The translations under genes and the position numbers were made by a program. From Vulcanimicrobiota bacterium (GTDB taxonomy: Bacteria; Vulcanimicrobiota; Vulcanimicrobiia; Vulcanimicrobiales; Vulcanimicrobiaceae), in assembly GCA_030038335.1 (NCBI GenBank), contig JASHPC010000109.1, positions 1 to 8,767 on the forward strand: a stretch of 8,767 nucleotides of DNA, in the 5' to 3' direction. A model generated the notes under the pieces. The model was not told the DNA's origin. It saw only the letters and a program-made list of their open reading frames with translations, and did no database searches. Every line of letters begins with the position of its first letter. Position 1 is the stretch's first letter. Positions 5,390-8,767 of the stretch are shown here, piece after piece.

Positions 5390-7593
5390 CCTTTGACTTC
5401 GATGATTGTCACGCCGTGCGAACCCTCCTCCTCGTTGCCGTAGCGCACGCTCGCGACGGCCGCATGATCGCGCAGAAACGACTGCAGACCTCGACCGAGC
5501 ATTCCCGTCCCCTTGCCGTGAATGAGTCGCAGTTGGGTGGTTCCGGCGAGAACCGCCTCATCGAGCCACCGATCGACGAGCGGCTCTGCCTCGACGTAGC
5601 GTTTGCCGCGCACGTCGAGCTCGGAACGAGCGTTCGACGCTGCTTCGAAGCGTGCGCTACGGCTAGAAGAGCTCTCCCTCCGCTGCATGCCCGTCAAGGG
5701 CAGATCGAGCTTCACGCTTCGCTGCGGTGTCTCCGAAGCCGACTCCGGGCCGACACCGAGATCCTGGCGCATCGCGTCGAGCGTGCGCGAAAGGAGCGCG
5801 CTTTGCGCGGGTGTCAGCCGGGCGCGCCCGCGCGTCTCGGGCGCTCGGCGTTGCAACTCGCCGACGAAGTCACGCAATGCTCGCTGCAAGCGTTCCTCAG
5901 CGCGTTGCACGAAGCGCTCGTGCTCGATGCGCAGCGCATCGGCACGCGCTGCGAGTTCCGCGCTCTCCTCAGCTTCGACTTTGCGCTGACGCGCGAGCGC
6001 TTCTCTCTCCGCCTCGAGCGCAGCGTTGCGCTGCGCCAGTTCCTCGAGCGCCCGTTCGTACTCGCGTTCTCCCGATTCCAACAGCGCACCCGCACGCGCC
6101 ACGACGTCGTCGCGAACGCCGCGTGCCTCCGCAAGAGCGAACGTGAACGACTGGCCGGGCGAACCGACGTCGAGGTGGTAGGTGGGCGCGAACGTCTGCG
6201 GGTCGAAGCGCACGCTCGCGTTCGCAACGCCTTCGGTCGCGTGCGCAAAGAGTTTCAGCTCCGTCGAATGCGTCGTCACGATGCCTCGCGCGCCAGTCGT
6301 CAGCAAGTATTCCAACGTCGCGATGGCGAGCGCGGCGCCTGCCGACGGCTCCGTTCCGGTGCCGATCTCATCGACGAGAAAGAGCAGTCCTTCGTTGGCT
6401 GCTGCGATAAGCTCGCGCATGCGGTCCAGATGCGCCGAGAAGGTTGACGCGTTCGCCGCCGTCGACTGTTCGTCGCCTATGTCGGCAATGACGCGCGCGA
6501 AGCGCCCTACGCGCGTCCCGTCTTTTGCCGGAATCTGCAAGCCGGCGTACGTCATGGCCACGAGAAGTCCAACCATCCTAAGCGCGACGGACTTGCCTCC
6601 CATGTTCGGTCCGCTGATGACGACGATGCACGCGCGCTCGTCGAGCGCCACCGATTGCGCTACCGCCTTTTCTTCCAACAGCGGATGGCGCGCCGCGAGC
6701 AAGTCGATCGACGCCGACTCCTCGAGCGCCGGCGTCACGGCGCGCATCCTTTCGCCGACGGCCGCTTTCGCAATGACGAGATCGACGTGCGCCAGCATCT
6801 CGACGTTCGCTTCAATTGCGCCGGCACGTTCACCGATGTCCTTCGAGAGCTCGCGCAGGATGCGATCGACCTCGCGCTCCTCTTCGATTCGCAACGTGCG
6901 CACGCGGTTGTTCGCCTCGAGCGCCGCTAGTGGCTCGACGAAGAAGGTCTGCCCGCTCGCGCTCGTGTCGTGAACGATGCCCGGGAACTCGCCTGCGAAC
7001 TCGGCCTTGATCGGAACGACGAGACGGCCCTCTCGTATAGTGACGACGGTGTCTTGAACGATCTTTGCGTATCGCGCGGAACGCACGATGTTCGTAACGC
7101 GCTCGCGGCTCTCGTCGAGCGCTTGTTTGAGGCTCTTACGAATGCGGCTGAGAGCGGGTGACGCACGGTCGAGGACTGCACCGCGCTCGTCAATGGCGTG
7201 CTCGATGGTATTTCGCAGATCGTCGAGGCGTCCGTACCCGGTGACCAGCTCGCGGAGCGCCAAGTCCTCGCGCACGGAGCGGAAAGCCGCTGCGGCGCTT
7301 GCTAGTGCCGCCGCGATGGCGCGAAGCTCGCCCGGCGCGAGCGTCCTTCCCTGCGCTGCTGCACTCGTGTACGGTTCCGTGTCGATCGCGCTTCCGACGT
7401 GTAGATCGGCGGACGCGAGGAGCGCGCGAGCAGCTTCCGTTCGCGCCTGTTCTCGACGCACGACGTCGAAGTCGCCCGAAGGCTCTATCTGCGCTGCGTA
7501 CCGGCGCCCGCGCTCGGTTCGCGTTTCGGCAATGACGCGGTCTCGAACTCTGGAAAACTCAAGTGCTTCGAGCGTCTGCTCGTCGCAGAGCAC
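5386..7593 (-). CDS. mutS2: MutS2 family ATPase/Smr protein, apparently lacking a KOW domain
   Basis: The product has 735 residues. MutS2 proteins are MutS-like ATPases that lack the mismatch-recognition domain. They have been linked to suppression of recombination and, in Bacillus, to splitting of collided ribosomes. The N-terminal helical core/clamp region is about residues 1-300. The ATPase follows, with Walker A GPNMGGKS at 328-335, DEQSTAANASTFSAHL at about 374-389, Walker B LLFLVDE at 403-409 and the switch TTHSTELK at 440-447. A long charged coiled coil runs about 500-585. The Smr domain ends the protein, with LDVRG at 659-663 and HGKGTG at 692-697. The stretch 612-656 is Ser/Arg-rich and shows no KOW-like barrel, and the protein is shorter than the usual 780 or so. 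The GTG start at 7593 has AAGGGG six bases upstream and lies 10 bp after gatB. Its stop overlaps tyrS. Confidence 0.95.
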   Translation of the reverse strand: MLCDEQTLEALEFSRVRDRVIAETRTERGRRYAAQIEPSGDFDVVRREQARTEAARALLASADLHVGSAIDTEPYTSAAAQGRTLAPGELRAIAAALASAAAAFRSVREDLALRELVTGYGRLDDLRNTIEHAIDERGAVLDRASPALSRIRKSLKQALDESRERVTNIVRSARYAKIVQDTVVTIREGRLVVPIKAEFAGEFPGIVHDTSASGQTFFVEPLAALEANNRVRTLRIEEEREVDRILRELSKDIGERAGAIEANVEMLAHVDLVIAKAAVGERMRAVTPALEESASIDLLAARHPLLEEKAVAQSVALDERACIVVISGPNMGGKSVALRMVGLLVAMTYAGLQIPAKDGTRVGRFARVIADIGDEQSTAANASTFSAHLDRMRELIAAANEGLLFLVDEIGTGTEPSAGAALAIATLEYLLTTGARGIVTTHSTELKLFAHATEGVANASVRFDPQTFAPTYHLDVGSPGQSFTFALAEARGVRDDVVARAGALLESGEREYERALEELAQRNAALEAEREALARQRKVEAEESAELAARADALRIEHERFVQRAEERLQRALRDFVGELQRRAPETRGRARLTPAQSALLSRTLDAMRQDLGVGPESASETPQRSVKLDLPLTGMQRRESSSSRSARFEAASNARSELDVRGKRYVEAEPLVDRWLDEAVLAGTTQLRLIHGKGTGMLGRGLQSFLRDHAAVASVRYGNEEEGSHGVTIIEVKG

Positions 7594-7599
7594 GGCGTA

Positions 7600-7605
7600 C
7601 CCCTT
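7600..7605 (-). promoter_or_regulatory. ribosome binding site of mutS2 (GTG start)
   Basis: AAGGGG on the minus strand overlaps the terminal TAA of gatB and lies six bases before the GTG at 7593. It supports the GTG start and tight coupling of mutS2 to gatB. Confidence 0.6.
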
Positions 7606-8767
7606 ATCCGAGGCGCTTCTTGACGAGCTCTGAGACGAGCTTTGGGTCGGCCTTCCCGCGCGAGGCCTGCATCACGCGACCGATGAGATATCCCATGACG
7701 TTCGTTTTCCCATTGTGATACTCTGCGACGACGCTCCCGTTCGCGCCGAGCACTTCCTCGACGAGCCTGTCGAGCGCGCCGGCGTCGCTCGTCTGTGCGA
7801 GTCCCTCGCGTTCGACGATGGCCTTCGGCGACGCTTCGCCGTTCCACATGCGCTCCACGAGCTCTTTGGCGATCTTCGAGTTGACGGTTCTCGATTCGAC
7901 GAGCGCGATGAGTTCGGCGACGCCCTCCGGCGAGACGCGGGACTCTGCGACGGCTATGCCGTTATCGTTTGCGAGTCGCGAGAGCTCGCCGAGCACGAAG
8001 TTCGTGCTTTGCTGCGGATTGCCGCTCGTCTCCACCACGCGGTCGAAGTATTGCGCGAGCGGTGGATTATCGATGAGTTGCGTCGCCTGCTTCGCGTTGA
8101 GCGCGTACTCGCGCGTGTACCGGTCGAAGCGTTGCCAGGGAAGCTCCGGAAGCTCCGACCGCATTCGCTCGACATCCGTCGTCGAAATTTCGAGCGGAAC
8201 GAGATCTGGGTCTGGGAAGTATCGATAATCGTGCGCCTGTTCTTTGCTGCGCATCGGAATCGTCGTTCCCGTAATCTCGTCCCAGCCGCGCGTCTCTTGG
8301 ACCACGCGGCCGCCGCTCTCGATGACCGTGATCTGTCGCTCGATCTCGCTCTCGATGGCGCGATGAACCGAGCGAAAGGAGTTCATGTTCTTGATCTCGG
8401 TCTTCGTGCCGAGCTTCGAGGAGCCGATGAGGCGCACCGAGACGTTTGCGTCACATCGCAACGAGCCCTCTTACATCTTGACGTCGCTCACGCCGAGCGT
8501 GAGAAGCGTGCGACGAAGCGCCATCAGGAAGGCGACGGCATCGCCTGCGCTGTGAAGCTCTGGCTCCGAGACGCACTCCATGAGCGGCACGCCCGCGCGA
8601 TTGAAGTCGACGAGCGAATACGAGCTTCCGGCGATGCGCCCGTCGCCCGAGCCCGCGTGCGTCGATTTGCCGGTGTCTTCCTCGAGATGGACTCGCACGA
8701 GCGGACAGCGCTTAACAGTTCCGTCCTCGAGCCAGTATCGCACTTCACCGCCTTGAACGAGCGGCAT
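7604..8767 (-). pseudogene. gatB: gatB, amidotransferase subunit B: partial at window edge and interrupted by an in-frame TAA
   Basis: GatB is the tRNA-binding and glutamate-activating subunit of GatCAB, which converts Glu-tRNA(Gln) and/or Asp-tRNA(Asn) to the amide form. The N-terminal part lies beyond the window. The segment at the edge (98 codons) has RVHLEEDTGKSTH, SLVDFNRAGVPLMECVSEPEL and LGVSDVKM. A TAA at 8473-8471 follows. The same frame then continues with EGSLRCDANVSVR, GTKTEIKNMNSF, QETRGWDE, SKEQAHDYRYFPDPDL and the C-terminal YqeY-like domain ending GYLIGRVMQASRGKADPKLVSELVKK. Family members normally have Glu or Gln at the TAA position, so one base change (GAA or CAA to TAA) explains it. 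No frameshift is present, and conservation on both sides is intact, which implies a very recent mutation, a base error or readthrough. Restart is poorly supported: the next candidate is TTG at 8461, inside the conserved motif. Confidence 0.9.

Noticed and set aside
5416..6447. A 343-codon plus-strand frame opposite mutS2
   Set aside because: It lies wholly antisense to a well-conserved coding region, is Arg/Ala/Leu-rich with no recognisable motif, and is the kind of shadow frame expected at high GC.
8459..8461. Treating the two parts of gatB as separate genes, with the second starting at TTG 8461
   Set aside because: The TTG is the Leu of the conserved EGSLRCDAN motif. The frame is shared with the upstream part, and both parts align consecutively to one GatB.
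8471..8473. Genome-wide reassignment of TAA to Glu or Gln as the explanation for the gatB stop
   Set aside because: TAA also occurs as the natural terminal stop of gatB (7604-7606) and of the gene at 1972-1974. A general reassignment would extend both, so only a local cause is considered.

Overview
This is a GC-rich, gene-dense bacterial chromosomal segment made mostly of housekeeping genes. It carries no visible mobile element, CRISPR array or phage gene. The lineage cannot be fixed from the window alone. High GC, GTG/TTG (possibly CTG) starts, a cbb3-like oxidase cluster with an unusual CcoP-like subunit, type II dehydroquinase and a GatCAB-type amidotransferase suggest a soil-type bacterium outside the best-studied groups. 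Eremiobacterota/WPS-2 or a Dormibacterota-like phylum is a low-confidence guess.

Layout: (1) Positions 1-1677, plus strand: the tail of an oxidase operon. It holds the last codons of an unidentified upstream gene (expected ccoN), a monoheme CcoO-like cytochrome c, a 55-residue one-helix protein in the CcoQ position, and a CcoP-like membrane cytochrome c with an Ig-like N-terminal domain. Successive genes overlap by 4 bp (ATGA or GTGA), so they are probably translationally coupled. (2) Positions 1678-1878: a spacer of about 200 bp with one short hairpin. (3) Positions 1879-3242, minus strand: aroQ, an HU-family gene (TTG start), a small conserved hypothetical gene (probably a non-ATG start upstream of the obvious TTG), then tRNA-Pro(GGG). 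(4) Positions 3294-4178, plus strand: hslO (Hsp33), divergent from aroQ across 51 bp, with a hairpin covering its ribosome binding site. (5) Positions 4187-8767, minus strand: gatB, mutS2 and tyrS in a tight operon converging on hslO.

The most notable observation is in gatB. The reading frame on both sides of position 8471 is that of an ordinary GatB, but one codon inside the highly conserved segment before the CDAN motif is TAA. No frame shift accompanies it. TAA is also the apparent terminal stop of gatB itself and of the gene at 1972, so general reassignment of TAA is unlikely. A nonsense mutation, a base-calling error or site-specific readthrough remain possible.

Other points of interest are the Ig-like domain fused ahead of the membrane helix of the CcoP-like subunit, the small CcoQ-like gene, a MutS2 with no recognisable KOW domain, and a possible SD-masking hairpin in front of the heat/redox chaperone gene hslO.
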